From NCBI RefSeq assembly GCF_039537875.1, contig NZ_BAABBI010000004.1, forward strand, positions 49,891 to 113,890: 64,000 nucleotides of DNA, read 5' to 3'. A model generated the notes under the pieces. The model saw only the letters and a program-made list of their open reading frames with translations, was not told the DNA's origin and searched no databases. A program made the translations under genes and the position numbers. The stretch is from Corallibacter vietnamensis. Its GTDB lineage: Bacteria > Bacteroidota > Bacteroidia > Flavobacteriales > Flavobacteriaceae. This document shows, one piece after another, positions 53,202 to 62,459 of this stretch (its first letter is position 1; every line of letters starts with the position of its first letter).

Positions 53202-54641
53202 TTGAGATTTATAAAACCTTTTTATACTATAGCCTTATGTGCTATAACGCTGTATAGTTGTAAAAAAGATACTGATAAAAATTCAGGTGATACTGTTTTT
53301 TTTGGTGGAGAAGTTATTAATCCATTAAGTGATTTTGTTATTCTTTACAATCCAAATCAAGCAATAGACACTATTCCATTAAACGACAACAACAGATTTG
53401 AACTAACGATTCCCGAGCCAGAACAAGGACTATATACTTTTAAGCTTCAAGCCTCTGATGGTATGGAGTATCAAACTGTACTTTTAGAATCTCAAGACAG
53501 TGTTTTGTGTAGAATAAACACCATGGAGTTTGATGAGTCTTTAGTATTTACAGGTACTGGTGCAAAAAAGAACAATTACTTGATTAATCTATTTCTTGAA
53601 AATGAAAAAGAAGATAAAACTGTTTTAGGCTTTAGCCAGTTGCCTGCTGCTGAGTTTGAGAAAAAAATAGATTCTATCAGATCTAAAAAACAGAAAACAC
53701 TTGATAGTTTTAGCTCTAAAAACACTACTTCAGAGCTATTTAATGATTTAGTAAAAACAAATATTGACTATAACTATTATTTAAGCAAAGAAGTGTATCC
53801 GTTTGTAAACTATACAAGCACAGAGAGAAACATCATACAAACACTACCTAAAAACTTTTATAAATTCCGTAGCAAGGTTGATTACAACAAAAACAATCTA
53901 GTAAATTTTGCGCCTTACTACTCGTTTTTGGTACATCATTTAGAAAACATAGCTTTAACAGAACATTTTAAAACCTCAACGGATAGTACTTTTAACAAAA
54001 AATCTCTTGATTATAATCTTATAAAACTGGAATTAATTGACAGTTTAATTAGTAACGACTCTATAAAAAACTCTTTATTAATACGTGCTGCTGTAGGTTT
54101 TATTAGTAACAATAAAGATGTAGCAGATTATGATGCGCTTTTAGAATCTTTTACTGAAAAAAGTTCTAACCCAAACCATAAAGAGTACGTTAGCAATATC
54201 ATCAATTCTCTTAAAAACTTAAAGCCTGGTAATAAATTACCTAATTTAACTCTTGTTGATATTAATAATATAGAAGTTTCGTTAAATAAGGTTATTAAGA
54301 AACCAACTGTTTTATATTTTTGGTCTTCTTCTCACAAAACTCACATAAATAGCCATGCAAAAGCTAGAGAGTTGAAAATAAAGTATCCAGAAATTAACTT
54401 TATTGCAATTAATACAGATAAATCAAATGAATCTGTTTGGAAAAACATTGTAAAACAATATCATTACGCAACTACAAACGAGTTTATTTTTAAACATCCT
54501 AAAGAAGCAAAACATCGTTTAGCTATTTACCCAATAAACAAAGTAATGATAATAAATAAGAATGGTAACATTGTAAATGCTCATACAAATATGTTTTCGA
54601 TACATTTTGAAGAGCAACTTTTAAGTTTGTTAAACCAATAA
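53202..54641 (+). CDS. Thioredoxin-fold lipoprotein lacking the redox cysteines
   Basis: The 479-residue protein starts with TTG (MRFIKPFYTIALCAITLYSCKK); Cys20 is the lipobox cysteine. The N-terminal beta region (about 28-115) is of the DUF4369 kind seen ahead of TlpA domains, followed by a helical linker. The C-terminal 135 residues are TlpA/thioredoxin-like (PTVLYFWSSSHKTH, FIAINTDKS, YPINKVMIINKNGNI). The CxxC active site is replaced by SHKT, so disulfide exchange is unlikely. The role is unknown. Confidence 0.8.
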   Translation: MRFIKPFYTIALCAITLYSCKKDTDKNSGDTVFFGGEVINPLSDFVILYNPNQAIDTIPLNDNNRFELTIPEPEQGLYTFKLQASDGMEYQTVLLESQDSVLCRINTMEFDESLVFTGTGAKKNNYLINLFLENEKEDKTVLGFSQLPAAEFEKKIDSIRSKKQKTLDSFSSKNTTSELFNDLVKTNIDYNYYLSKEVYPFVNYTSTERNIIQTLPKNFYKFRSKVDYNKNNLVNFAPYYSFLVHHLENIALTEHFKTSTDSTFNKKSLDYNLIKLELIDSLISNDSIKNSLLIRAAVGFISNNKDVADYDALLESFTEKSSNPNHKEYVSNIINSLKNLKPGNKLPNLTLVDINNIEVSLNKVIKKPTVLYFWSSSHKTHINSHAKARELKIKYPEINFIAINTDKSNESVWKNIVKQYHYATTNEFIFKHPKEAKHRLAIYPINKVMIINKNGNIVNAHTNMFSIHFEEQLLSLLNQ

Positions 54642-54669
54642 AAAAAACCTGCTAAATGCAGGTTTTTTT
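54642..54669 (+). terminator. Terminator after the thioredoxin-fold lipoprotein
   Basis: AAACCTGC pairs with GCAGGTTT over TAAAT, followed by T residues. It faces the convergent transaldolase gene. Confidence 0.8.
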
Positions 54670-54683
54670 GTTTTATATTTTAA

Positions 54684-55337
54684 TTAATTTCCTTTTTTAA
54701 AGTCTTCTAAAAACTTCGCCAAGCCTATATCTGTTAATGGGTGTTTTAATAACCCTTCAATTGAACTTAGAGGTCCTGTCATAACATCGGCTCCTATTTT
54801 AGCACAATCAATAACGTGCATTGTATGACGTACAGATGCTGCTAATATTTCGGTTTCAAATCCGTAGTTATCATAAATATGACGAATTTCTGAAATAAGA
54901 TTTAATCCATCTGTTGAAATATCATCTAAACGTCCAATAAATGGCGATACATAAGTTGCTCCAGCTTTTGCAGCTAATAAAGCTTGTCCGGCTGAAAACA
55001 CTAGAGTTACGTTCGTTTTTATTCCTTTATCAGAAAAATACTTACAGGCTTTTACACCATCTTTTATCATAGGTAACTTAACAACAATTTGCTTGTGAAG
55101 TTCAGCTAAAGCTTCTCCTTCTCTTACCATACCTTCAAAATCGGTAGAAATAACTTCGGCACTAACATCACCATCAACAATATTACAAATATCTACATAG
55201 TGTTTCATTATATTGTCATGACCTGTTATTCCTTCTTTAGCCATTAACGAAGGATTGGTAGTTACACCATCAAGAATACCCATGTCTTGAGCTTCTTTAA
55301 TTTGGTTTAAATTGGCAGTGTCAATAAAAAATTTCAT
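54684..55337 (-). CDS. fsa: Transaldolase / fructose-6-phosphate aldolase (TalC/Fsa type)
   Basis: The 217-residue class I aldolase has FFIDTANLNQIKEAQDMGIL, DGVTTNPSLMAKEG, IVVKLPMIKDG (Schiff-base lysine in VKLPM), TLVFSAGQALLAAKAGA and VSPFIGRLDD. Length fits the short TalC/Fsa subfamily. In this group true transaldolase activity of the pentose phosphate pathway is common, and the sequence alone does not settle which activity dominates. Confidence 0.9.
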   Translation of the reverse strand: MKFFIDTANLNQIKEAQDMGILDGVTTNPSLMAKEGITGHDNIMKHYVDICNIVDGDVSAEVISTDFEGMVREGEALAELHKQIVVKLPMIKDGVKACKYFSDKGIKTNVTLVFSAGQALLAAKAGATYVSPFIGRLDDISTDGLNLISEIRHIYDNYGFETEILAASVRHTMHVIDCAKIGADVMTGPLSSIEGLLKHPLTDIGLAKFLEDFKKGN

Positions 55338-55380
55338 TGCTTGTTTATTAATTTATTAGTTGTGTATATTTTTTGCGAAA

Positions 55381-56184
55381 TTACAATTTATAATGATTCA
55401 TGAGCATCTTCTCATAAACTTTATCTGGTAAAATACGCTTAAGCACAATAGAAAACTTTTGAAGAAACTCACCTACTTTATAATGTGCTTTAGGTTTTTT
55501 TGTATTTATAATTTTGTAAACGGCTTTTGCCATAAGCAACGGATCTTTGCCCGAATCTACATGAGAATCCATTAACTTCATGGTATTTCCATATGGTATT
55601 TTATATGGAGAATCGTCTAAAACTGGCGCATGATATCGTCCTGAAGCAATATTTGTAGCAAAATCTCCAGGTGCCACATTGGTCATATCTATGTTAAAGC
55701 CTTTAATTTCCATTCTAAAAGCCTCTGTCACTAACTCTAAAGCGCCTTTGCTAGCACTATAAATACCTCTATACGGAAGCCCCATATAACCAGCAATAGA
55801 TGTAACATTAATAATTAACCCGCTATTTTGTTTACGCATTTGCGGCAATACTGCTTTTATAACATTTATTGGACCGAAAAAATTTGTTTCAAAATTTCGT
55901 TTTATTTCAGCATCTGGAATTTCTTCAATAGCTCCAGTAATACCTGCACCGGCATTATTAATAAGTATATCTAAATGGCCTGCGGTATCTATAACTGTTT
56001 TTACGGCATTTTGTATTGACAAAAAATCAGCAACATCAAGTGCTACTAATTTGAATTTACTGTTTTTATATTTATCAGGATTTCTACTAGTTCCAAAAAC
56101 CGTATACCCTTTTTCGGTTAAAAATTCACCTATAGATTTACCTATTCCTGAAGAACCGCCAGTTATCAATACAACTTTAGACAT
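55381..56184 (-). CDS. Short-chain dehydrogenase/reductase
   Basis: The 267-residue protein has TGGSSGIGKSIG (cofactor loop), NNAGAG, the catalytic serine in NVTSIAGYMG and YSASKGAL (YxxxK). GTSRNPDK after the second strand has an Arg, which favours NADP. The C-terminus is longer and basic (VLKRILPDKVYEKML). Substrate is not predictable. Confidence 0.9.
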   Translation of the reverse strand: MSKVVLITGGSSGIGKSIGEFLTEKGYTVFGTSRNPDKYKNSKFKLVALDVADFLSIQNAVKTVIDTAGHLDILINNAGAGITGAIEEIPDAEIKRNFETNFFGPINVIKAVLPQMRKQNSGLIINVTSIAGYMGLPYRGIYSASKGALELVTEAFRMEIKGFNIDMTNVAPGDFATNIASGRYHAPVLDDSPYKIPYGNTMKLMDSHVDSGKDPLLMAKAVYKIINTKKPKAHYKVGEFLQKFSIVLKRILPDKVYEKMLMNHYKL

Positions 56185-56244
56185 AAATGTTTTGTTTGAG
56201 TTTCAAAAATACAATAATAAAGGAAAGTTTTGGGTACAAAAAAA

Positions 56245-56338
56245 GGCAAGCTACCTACATCACACCGCTACGACCGCGTACCTTTGCTGCGTTCCCGCCC
56301 TGGAGGATTCAGCAGGAGCTGGTTGTGTAGGACTTGCC
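56245..56338 (-). ncRNA. ffs: Signal recognition particle RNA (4.5S type)
   Basis: On the minus strand the region begins GGCAAGTCC and ends GCTTGCC, which close a long hairpin. The apical part has CCAGGGCGGGAACGCAGCA, the Bacteroidetes form of the conserved SRP domain IV that binds Ffh and FtsY. Pairing TCCTACACAACCAGC against the ...GATGTAGGTAGC side supports the rod. The 94-base length fits. It lies between the SDR gene (same strand) and the glutamine cyclotransferase gene. Confidence 0.93.
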
Positions 56339-56343
56339 GGCTG

Positions 56344-56374
56344 CAAAGATACAATCTTTTTAAATTTATCACAA
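56344..56374 (-). promoter_or_regulatory. Promoter of SRP RNA
   Basis: On the minus strand TTG (56372-56374), 20 bases, TATCTTTG (56344-56351), which would start transcription at the first bases of the RNA. It is a perfect match to the Bacteroidetes consensus. Confidence 0.8.
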
Positions 56375-56429
56375 TGATTTTTTAAACTGAATTTTAATAA
56401 ATATCTTGCTTAAAAATTAAAACACGACA

Positions 56430-57464
56430 ATGAAACCACTTAAGTATCTTACTATCATATTTTTAAATGTTTTAATCGTTTCTTGCGGAAGTAGTGCTTC
56501 GCAGAAAAAAAATAGCTTAACCATAAAAACTAACGCAAATGGTAAGGCAATTTCTGTAAATAACACGCTAGAGCTAGACATTACAAATCCTAAAAACTAT
56601 GAATTAGGAACTGCCAGATACTCTATTGACGGAAAAAGTATATCAAACAAAGTAGACTTAAAAGATTTTAAACTAGGAGCGCATGCTGTAAGTGCTACAC
56701 TTACTATTGATGGTGAAGAACAAACAATAGTAGATACCATTACTATTTTAAATAATACAACACCAAAAATATATTCTTATAAAATTATTAACGAGTACCC
56801 ACATGATATCACATCTTACACACAAGGGTTAGAGTTTTACAATGGTGAGCTATATGAAAGTACCGGACAATACAATGAGTCTAAATTACGTAAGATAGAT
56901 TATAAAACAGGTGAAATTCTTAAAAACAAAAATCTTCCAAACGAATATTTTGGCGAAGGCTTAACTATTTTAAATGACAAGGTGTATCAACTTACTTGGC
57001 GAAGCGGAACTGGCTTTGTTTATGATGTGAATACTTTTGAAAAAACTGGAAGTTTTAAATTTGGAGAAAGCAAAGAAGGTTGGGGAATCTGCAATGATAA
57101 AAAAACACTTTATAAGAGTGATGGTACTGAAAAAATTTGGACATTAAACCCAGAAACACTTATAGAAGAAGATTATATTCAAGCATACCACAATAAAGGA
57201 AAAGTTGTTGAACTAAACGAGCTTGAATGGGTAAATGGCAAAATATACGCCAACCGTTACCAAAAAAATGGTGTTGCTATTATTAACCCTAAAAATGGCG
57301 CTGTTGAAGGCGTTATTGACTTTTCTCCTTTACACAAACTCGTTACGCAACACCCTAAACTAGATGTTCTAAACGGTATTGCTTACAATCCAGAAACAAA
57401 CACTTTATTTGTTACAGGAAAACGTTGGGATAAATTATTTGAAGTAGAGATTATTACTAATTAA
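56430..57464 (+). CDS. Glutaminyl-peptide cyclotransferase (glutamine cyclotransferase), lipoprotein
   Basis: The 344-residue protein has lipobox IVSC (Cys19), a short Ig-like region, then a five-bladed beta-propeller typical of plant-type glutamine cyclotransferases: YTQGLEFYNGELYESTGQYN, FGEGLTILNDKVYQLTWRSG, ELEWVNGKIYANRY, VLNGIAYNPETNTLFVTGKRW. It converts N-terminal glutamine to pyroglutamate. In Bacteroidetes, pyroglutamate often follows signal peptidase I cleavage at Gln, so many exported proteins could be substrates. Confidence 0.88.
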   Translation: MKPLKYLTIIFLNVLIVSCGSSASQKKNSLTIKTNANGKAISVNNTLELDITNPKNYELGTARYSIDGKSISNKVDLKDFKLGAHAVSATLTIDGEEQTIVDTITILNNTTPKIYSYKIINEYPHDITSYTQGLEFYNGELYESTGQYNESKLRKIDYKTGEILKNKNLPNEYFGEGLTILNDKVYQLTWRSGTGFVYDVNTFEKTGSFKFGESKEGWGICNDKKTLYKSDGTEKIWTLNPETLIEEDYIQAYHNKGKVVELNELEWVNGKIYANRYQKNGVAIINPKNGAVEGVIDFSPLHKLVTQHPKLDVLNGIAYNPETNTLFVTGKRWDKLFEVEIITN

Positions 57465-57486
57465 TAATAAACAAGCTACTAGCTTA

Positions 57487-57876
57487 ATGCAAATATTCGA
57501 GACCACAATTACTGTTACAAAACAAGATCTTGACGAGCTAAACCATGTAAACAACGTACGCTATGTACAATGGGTGCAAGACATTGCTAAAACACACTGG
57601 GAAACCCAAACACCTAGCAAAATTCTTGATGCCTATTTTTGGGTAATGATTAATCATTTTATAACGTATAAAAGCGAAGCTTTACTCAACGATATTATTA
57701 CCCTAAAAACGTATATTACCAAATCCGAAGGCATCAAATCAACGCGTGTTGTTGAAATCATCAATCAAAAAAGTAATAAGCTTCTTGCTAAATCTGAAAC
57801 AACATGGTGTTTTATGAACCGTAAAACAATGCGACCTACAAGAATAACCGAAGACGTTATAAATTTATTTAATTAA
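57487..57876 (+). CDS. Acyl-CoA thioesterase, 4-hydroxybenzoyl-CoA thioesterase family
   Basis: The 129-residue hotdog-fold protein has LDELNHVNNVRYVQWVQDIA, in which the usual catalytic Asp of YbgC-like proteins is Glu or Asn here (ELNHVNN), then FWVMINHFITYKSEALLND. It should cleave acyl-CoA thioesters in the cytoplasm. It lies 22 bases after the cyclotransferase gene and may be co-transcribed. Confidence 0.82.
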   Translation: MQIFETTITVTKQDLDELNHVNNVRYVQWVQDIAKTHWETQTPSKILDAYFWVMINHFITYKSEALLNDIITLKTYITKSEGIKSTRVVEIINQKSNKLLAKSETTWCFMNRKTMRPTRITEDVINLFN

Positions 57877-57948
57877 TAATGAGTTGATATACTAAATCAT
57901 CTCACTAAAAGTTATATTTTTAACCTTTGAAGATTATTTATCATTCTT

Positions 57949-59505
57949 ATGAAAAAAGTCCTATACTTTATTTTTACTATCTGTTTTTTAACGCTTTGGA
58001 GCTCTTGTAGAAAAGACTTCGAATTCACACCAAGTACAGGTGGTTTGTTTTTTTCTAAAAACACCGTATATCTTGATACCGTATTTACCAATATAGGTTC
58101 AAGTACTTACACGCTCAAAGTTTACAACACAAGTAATGAAGACATTAGTATTCCTTCTGTTAGACTCGCTTTAGGAGAAAATTCTGAATACCGCCTAAAT
58201 GTAGATGGCATGGCTGGAAAAGAATTTCAAAACGTTGAACTTCTTGCAAAAGACAGCATGTTTGTTTTTATAGAAACCACAATAGACATTAACAATCTTC
58301 CTAGTAGTAATAATGAGTTTTTATACACAGACAAAATTGAATTTGGAATTGGACCTACAATGCAAACTGTAGATCTTGTCACACTAGTAAAAGATGCTGT
58401 ATTTATATATCCTGACAAGGATAACACTACTGGAGTTATAGAAACTTTAACGTTAAATATTGACGGCGAACAAGTAGAAACAGATATTGAAGGACGCTAT
58501 TTATTACCTACAGAACAAACATTTACTAATGACAAACCTTATGTTATTTACGGATATGCTGCCGTTGGGAATGGTGAAACTTTAACTGTAAATCCAGGAG
58601 CTCGTGTTCACTTTCATGCTAATTCAGGATTATTAATTTCTGATGGTGGTTCTCTTCATATAAATGGTGAATTAAGTAGTGATGAAGAACTATTAGAGAA
58701 TGAAGTTATTTTTGAAGGAGATCGTTTAGAGCCTAATTTCTCTGATATTCCAGGACAATGGGGAACTATTTGGTTATTTGAAGGCAGCACAAACAATACT
58801 ATAAACTATGCGACTATTAAAAATGCCTCTGTAGCTATTTTAAGTGATGGTAACGCGAATACTCCAACAGACAAATTAACCATTACAAACTCTCAAATAT
58901 ACAACTCAAGTAATTATGGTATTTTAGGAAGATTTACATCAATAAGAGCTGAAAACCTTGTAATAAACAATTCTGGCTTATCATCTTTTGCAGCAACTCA
59001 AGGTGGTAAATACAATGTAACACACAGCACAATTGCTAACTACTGGAACAATAGTTTTAGACAATTCCCTGCCCTATTGATAAACAACTTTGTAGTTGAC
59101 CAAAATAATGTAACAAACTTATTTGAGCTTACTGAAGCCAACTTTAACAACTGTATTATTTACGGAAATGATAACCCTGAATTTATTTTGGATGAAATTC
59201 CTGATGCTGCAGTAGCTTTTAACTTTAAGTTTACCAATTGTTTATTACGTTTTGAAGACTCAAACAATAATTTTAGTGATGCCAATTACAATTTTAATGA
59301 TGTATTACATTACGAAAACAATACATTTAATGATGATCCAGATTTTATGGATGCAAGAGAAAACAAAATGATTATTGGTGAAAACTCTGCTGCTATAGGA
59401 ATTATAGGAAACAATCCTTTTTCAAACAATGTTCCCTTTGATATTCTTAACCAAAGCCGAACAGCCACTCCTGATATGGGAGCCTATCAACACACATCAT
59501 TTTAA
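57949..59505 (+). CDS. Lipoprotein with right-handed beta-helix, unknown function
   Basis: The 518-residue protein has lipobox WSSC (Cys21). The first 140 residues form an Ig-like part (LDTVFTNIGSSTYTLKVYN). From about residue 180 onward, repeated short strands of the kind LLISDGGSLHINGELSS, INYATIKNASVAILSDG, LTITNSQIYNSSNYGIL and YNVTHSTIANYWN resemble pectate-lyase-like parallel beta helices. No catalytic residues stand out. It ends in MGAYQH, which is common in such proteins of Bacteroidetes. Confidence 0.82.
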   Translation: MKKVLYFIFTICFLTLWSSCRKDFEFTPSTGGLFFSKNTVYLDTVFTNIGSSTYTLKVYNTSNEDISIPSVRLALGENSEYRLNVDGMAGKEFQNVELLAKDSMFVFIETTIDINNLPSSNNEFLYTDKIEFGIGPTMQTVDLVTLVKDAVFIYPDKDNTTGVIETLTLNIDGEQVETDIEGRYLLPTEQTFTNDKPYVIYGYAAVGNGETLTVNPGARVHFHANSGLLISDGGSLHINGELSSDEELLENEVIFEGDRLEPNFSDIPGQWGTIWLFEGSTNNTINYATIKNASVAILSDGNANTPTDKLTITNSQIYNSSNYGILGRFTSIRAENLVINNSGLSSFAATQGGKYNVTHSTIANYWNNSFRQFPALLINNFVVDQNNVTNLFELTEANFNNCIIYGNDNPEFILDEIPDAAVAFNFKFTNCLLRFEDSNNNFSDANYNFNDVLHYENNTFNDDPDFMDARENKMIIGENSAAIGIIGNNPFSNNVPFDILNQSRTATPDMGAYQHTSF

Positions 59506-59516
59506 TAACAAAAAAT

Positions 59517-59548
59517 AAAAAAAGCCTGCGTAGTTGCAGGCTTTTTTA
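59517..59548. terminator. Bidirectional terminator before glyA
   Basis: AAAAAGCCTGC pairs with GCAGGCTTTTT over GTAGTT, with A and T runs. It separates the beta-helix lipoprotein from convergent glyA. Confidence 0.85.
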
Positions 59549-59568
59549 TTTCATACTTATATATTCAT

Positions 59569-60843
59569 TTACGCAGAAAACAAAGGCAAGTCGCTCATCA
59601 TAGCATTTACTTTTGCTGCAATTTCTTGAAGCTTATCTTCGTTTTGATAATTTAAAACAACCTCATCAATTAATGATACAATAGCTTCCATATCATTTTC
59701 TTTTAACCCACGAGTTGTTATAGCTGGCGTTCCTATTCTTATTCCTGATGTTACAAAAGGCGATTTATCATCAAATGGCACCATGTTTTTATTTACAGTA
59801 ATATCAGCTTTTACCAGAGCTTCTTCAGCTTCTTTACCACTAATGTTTTTATTTCTTAAGTCTATCAGCATCATATGGTTGTCTGTACCTCCAGAAATAA
59901 TGTGATAACCACGTTTCACAAAAGCTTCTGCCATTGTAGCAGCATTCTTTTTTACTTGTAACATATAGTGCATAAACTCATCTGTTAATGCCTCTCCAAA
60001 AGCAATCGCTTTAGCAGCAATAATATGCTCTAAAGGACCTCCTTGATTTCCAGGGAAAACAGCTGAATTTAATAACGTAGACATTTTCTTTAAATTTCCA
60101 TTTTTCAACTTTAATCCAAACGGATTGTCAAAATCTTCTCCCATTAGTATCAATCCACCACGAGGTCCACGTAAGGTTTTATGTGTTGTTGTAGTTACAA
60201 TATGACAATGAGGTATTGGATCACTCAAAATACCCTTTGCTATAAGTCCTGCAGGATGCGAAATATCAGCCATTAATATAGCACCAACGCTATCAGCAAT
60301 TTCTCTAAAACGTTTAAAATCCATATCACGAGAATAAGCTGATGCTCCTGCAATAATTAACTGCGGTTTTTCAGCTTTAGCAATAGCCTCCATTTTATCG
60401 TAGTTAATGCGTCCAGATGCTTCATCAACACCGTAAAAAACAGGGTTATATAATTTACCAGAAAAATTTACTGGAGATCCATGTGTTAAATGCCCACCAT
60501 GAGATAAATCAAATCCTAAAATTTTATCTCCAGGTTTCAAACACGCAGCAAAAACAGCCGTGTTTGCTTGACTACCTGAATGTGGTTGCACATTGGCATA
60601 AGCTGCTCCAAATAGTGCTTTTGCTCTATCTATTGCTATTTGTTCTACCTCATCTACCACTTCACAACCGCCATAATATCTTTTTCCTGGGTAACCTTCA
60701 GCATATTTATTGGTTAATACAGAACCTGCAGCTTCCATAACTTGGTCACTAACAAAGTTTTCAGATGCAATAAGTTCTATACCATGTAATTGTCTTTCGT
60801 GTTCGGCTTGTATAAGCTCAAATATTTGTTCGTCGCGTTGCAT
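59569..60843 (-). CDS. glyA: Serine hydroxymethyltransferase
   Basis: The 424-residue PLP enzyme interconverts serine and glycine with tetrahydrofolate. It has IELIASENFVSDQVMEA, GYPGKRYYGGCEVVDEVE, QPHSGSQANTAVF, VTTTTHKTLRGPRGG (PLP lysine), FPGNQGGPLEHI and SGIRIGTPAITTRG. Length and start are standard. It has its own promoter. Confidence 0.97.
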   Translation of the reverse strand: MQRDEQIFELIQAEHERQLHGIELIASENFVSDQVMEAAGSVLTNKYAEGYPGKRYYGGCEVVDEVEQIAIDRAKALFGAAYANVQPHSGSQANTAVFAACLKPGDKILGFDLSHGGHLTHGSPVNFSGKLYNPVFYGVDEASGRINYDKMEAIAKAEKPQLIIAGASAYSRDMDFKRFREIADSVGAILMADISHPAGLIAKGILSDPIPHCHIVTTTTHKTLRGPRGGLILMGEDFDNPFGLKLKNGNLKKMSTLLNSAVFPGNQGGPLEHIIAAKAIAFGEALTDEFMHYMLQVKKNAATMAEAFVKRGYHIISGGTDNHMMLIDLRNKNISGKEAEEALVKADITVNKNMVPFDDKSPFVTSGIRIGTPAITTRGLKENDMEAIVSLIDEVVLNYQNEDKLQEIAAKVNAMMSDLPLFSA

Positions 60844-60869
60844 GTTTGTTGTATTCGTTAAAAATTTCT

Positions 60870-60903
60870 CAAAAATAGTAAATAGATTAGTTTAACACAT
60901 CAA
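60870..60903 (-). promoter_or_regulatory. Promoter of glyA
   Basis: On the minus strand TTG (60901-60903), 23 bases, TATTTTTG (60870-60877), 27 bases before the ATG. Confidence 0.6.
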
Positions 60904-61001
60904 AAAACATATATTTACCCAGAAGTTTTGAACCAATTTATTAACGGTTCGTGCCTGCAGACATTTTTTTGCTTTTATGCACTTAAAATAAAAAAATTAT
61001 G

Positions 61002-61009
61002 TAGGTTTG
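61002..61009 (+). promoter_or_regulatory. -7 box of the fumarylacetoacetase gene
   Basis: TAGGTTTG fits TAnnTTTG, 39 bases before the ATG. There is no TTG at the normal spacing. Confidence 0.45.
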
Positions 61010-61047
61010 AATAGATATTTTATAAATATTAAAAACAATTTTTAGTT

Positions 61048-62340
61048 ATGCCTATTTCAGCTAACAACCCAAATAGAAAGTCGTGGTTACACGTCGATAA
61101 AAATTCTGATTTTCCAATACAAAACATTCCTTTTGGTGTGTTTCTTACCAGAGATGATATTATCACCATAGGAACACGTATAGGAGATACCGCTATAGAT
61201 TTAGGAGCGCTACATCAATTAGGCTATTTTGAAGGAATTCCGCTTACAGATGATATTTTTCTTCAAGATACACTTAACGATTTTATTGCCGATGGCAGAA
61301 AAACATGGCGTGCTGTAAGAAATCGTATTGCAGAAATTTTTGATGATGAAAACGACGCACTTAAAAACAACAAAAAACATAAAGAAGTTGTTCTTTTTCG
61401 TTTAGACGAAATTGAAATGCAACTACCTGTTCAAATTGGTGATTATACAGATTTTTATTCAAGTATAGAACACGCTACCAATGTAGGAACTATGTTTAGA
61501 GATCCTGATAATGCATTAATGCCTAACTGGCTACATATTCCTGTAGGATATCACGGTAGAAGTTCTTCTATTATACCTTCTGGAATTCCTGTTCACAGAC
61601 CGCAAGGACAAACCATTCCTGCAGGAAGTGACACACCCGTTTTTGGCCCTTCAAAATTAGTTGATTTTGAACTTGAAATGGCTTTCATAACAACTGATGC
61701 TAATGACTTGGGAGAACCAATTCCTGTTGATGAAGCTGAAGAATACATTTTCGGATTAGTATTGTTTAACGACTGGTCTGCTCGAGATATTCAAAAATGG
61801 GAATATGTGCCATTAGGACCTTTTTTAGCAAAAAACTTTGCTTCTTCAATTTCTCCTTGGATAGTAACCCTAGATGCTCTAGAGCCGTATCGTGTAGAAA
61901 GCCCTAAGCCATTAAAACCTCAATTACCATATTTACAATATAAAGGAAAAAAGAGTTTTGACATCAATTTAGAAGTATCTATACAGCCTAAAACAGCAAA
62001 AGAAACTATTGTTAGTAAATCTAACTTTAAATATATGTACTGGAATATGTCTCAACAACTAGCACATCACACTATAAATGGATGCCCTGTAAATTCTGGA
62101 GACATGATGGGAAGCGGAACCATTTCGGGAAAAACACCTGATTCTTACGGTTCTATGCTAGAGCTAACTTGGCAAGGTAAAAACCCTATTAAATTAGAAG
62201 ATGGTACTGAACGTAAATTCATCAATGATTACGATACTGTAATTATGCGTGGTCACTGTGAGAAAAACGGTACCAGAATAGGTTTTGGTGAAGTGTCTAC
62301 ACAGTTACTTCCGGTTTTTAACCCTAAAAAAGCAAAATAA
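61048..62340 (+). CDS. fahA: Fumarylacetoacetase
   Basis: The 430-residue protein performs the last step of tyrosine degradation, giving fumarate and acetoacetate. It has the N-terminal SH3-like domain (GVFLTRDDIITIGTRIGDTA), catalytic His in VGYHGRSSSI, the metal and substrate residues VDFELEMAF and NDWSARDIQKWEY, and LGPFLAKNFASSISPWIV. Length matches the full two-domain enzyme. No other tyrosine pathway gene lies next to it. Confidence 0.93.
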   Translation: MPISANNPNRKSWLHVDKNSDFPIQNIPFGVFLTRDDIITIGTRIGDTAIDLGALHQLGYFEGIPLTDDIFLQDTLNDFIADGRKTWRAVRNRIAEIFDDENDALKNNKKHKEVVLFRLDEIEMQLPVQIGDYTDFYSSIEHATNVGTMFRDPDNALMPNWLHIPVGYHGRSSSIIPSGIPVHRPQGQTIPAGSDTPVFGPSKLVDFELEMAFITTDANDLGEPIPVDEAEEYIFGLVLFNDWSARDIQKWEYVPLGPFLAKNFASSISPWIVTLDALEPYRVESPKPLKPQLPYLQYKGKKSFDINLEVSIQPKTAKETIVSKSNFKYMYWNMSQQLAHHTINGCPVNSGDMMGSGTISGKTPDSYGSMLELTWQGKNPIKLEDGTERKFINDYDTVIMRGHCEKNGTRIGFGEVSTQLLPVFNPKKAK

Positions 62341-62366
62341 CCCAACACTCACAATATCAAATAAAT

Positions 62367-62401
62367 AACCTCTAATCCTTTAGAATTAGAGGTTTCTTTT
62401 T
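62367..62401 (+). terminator. Terminator of the fumarylacetoacetase gene
   Basis: AACCTCTAAT pairs with ATTAGAGGTT over CCTTTAGA, followed by TCTTTTT. Confidence 0.8.
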
Positions 62402-62459
62402 ATTGTTTGGCATCATAATTGGTTTTAAAGTATTATGTATCATTTTAAAACACACGATT

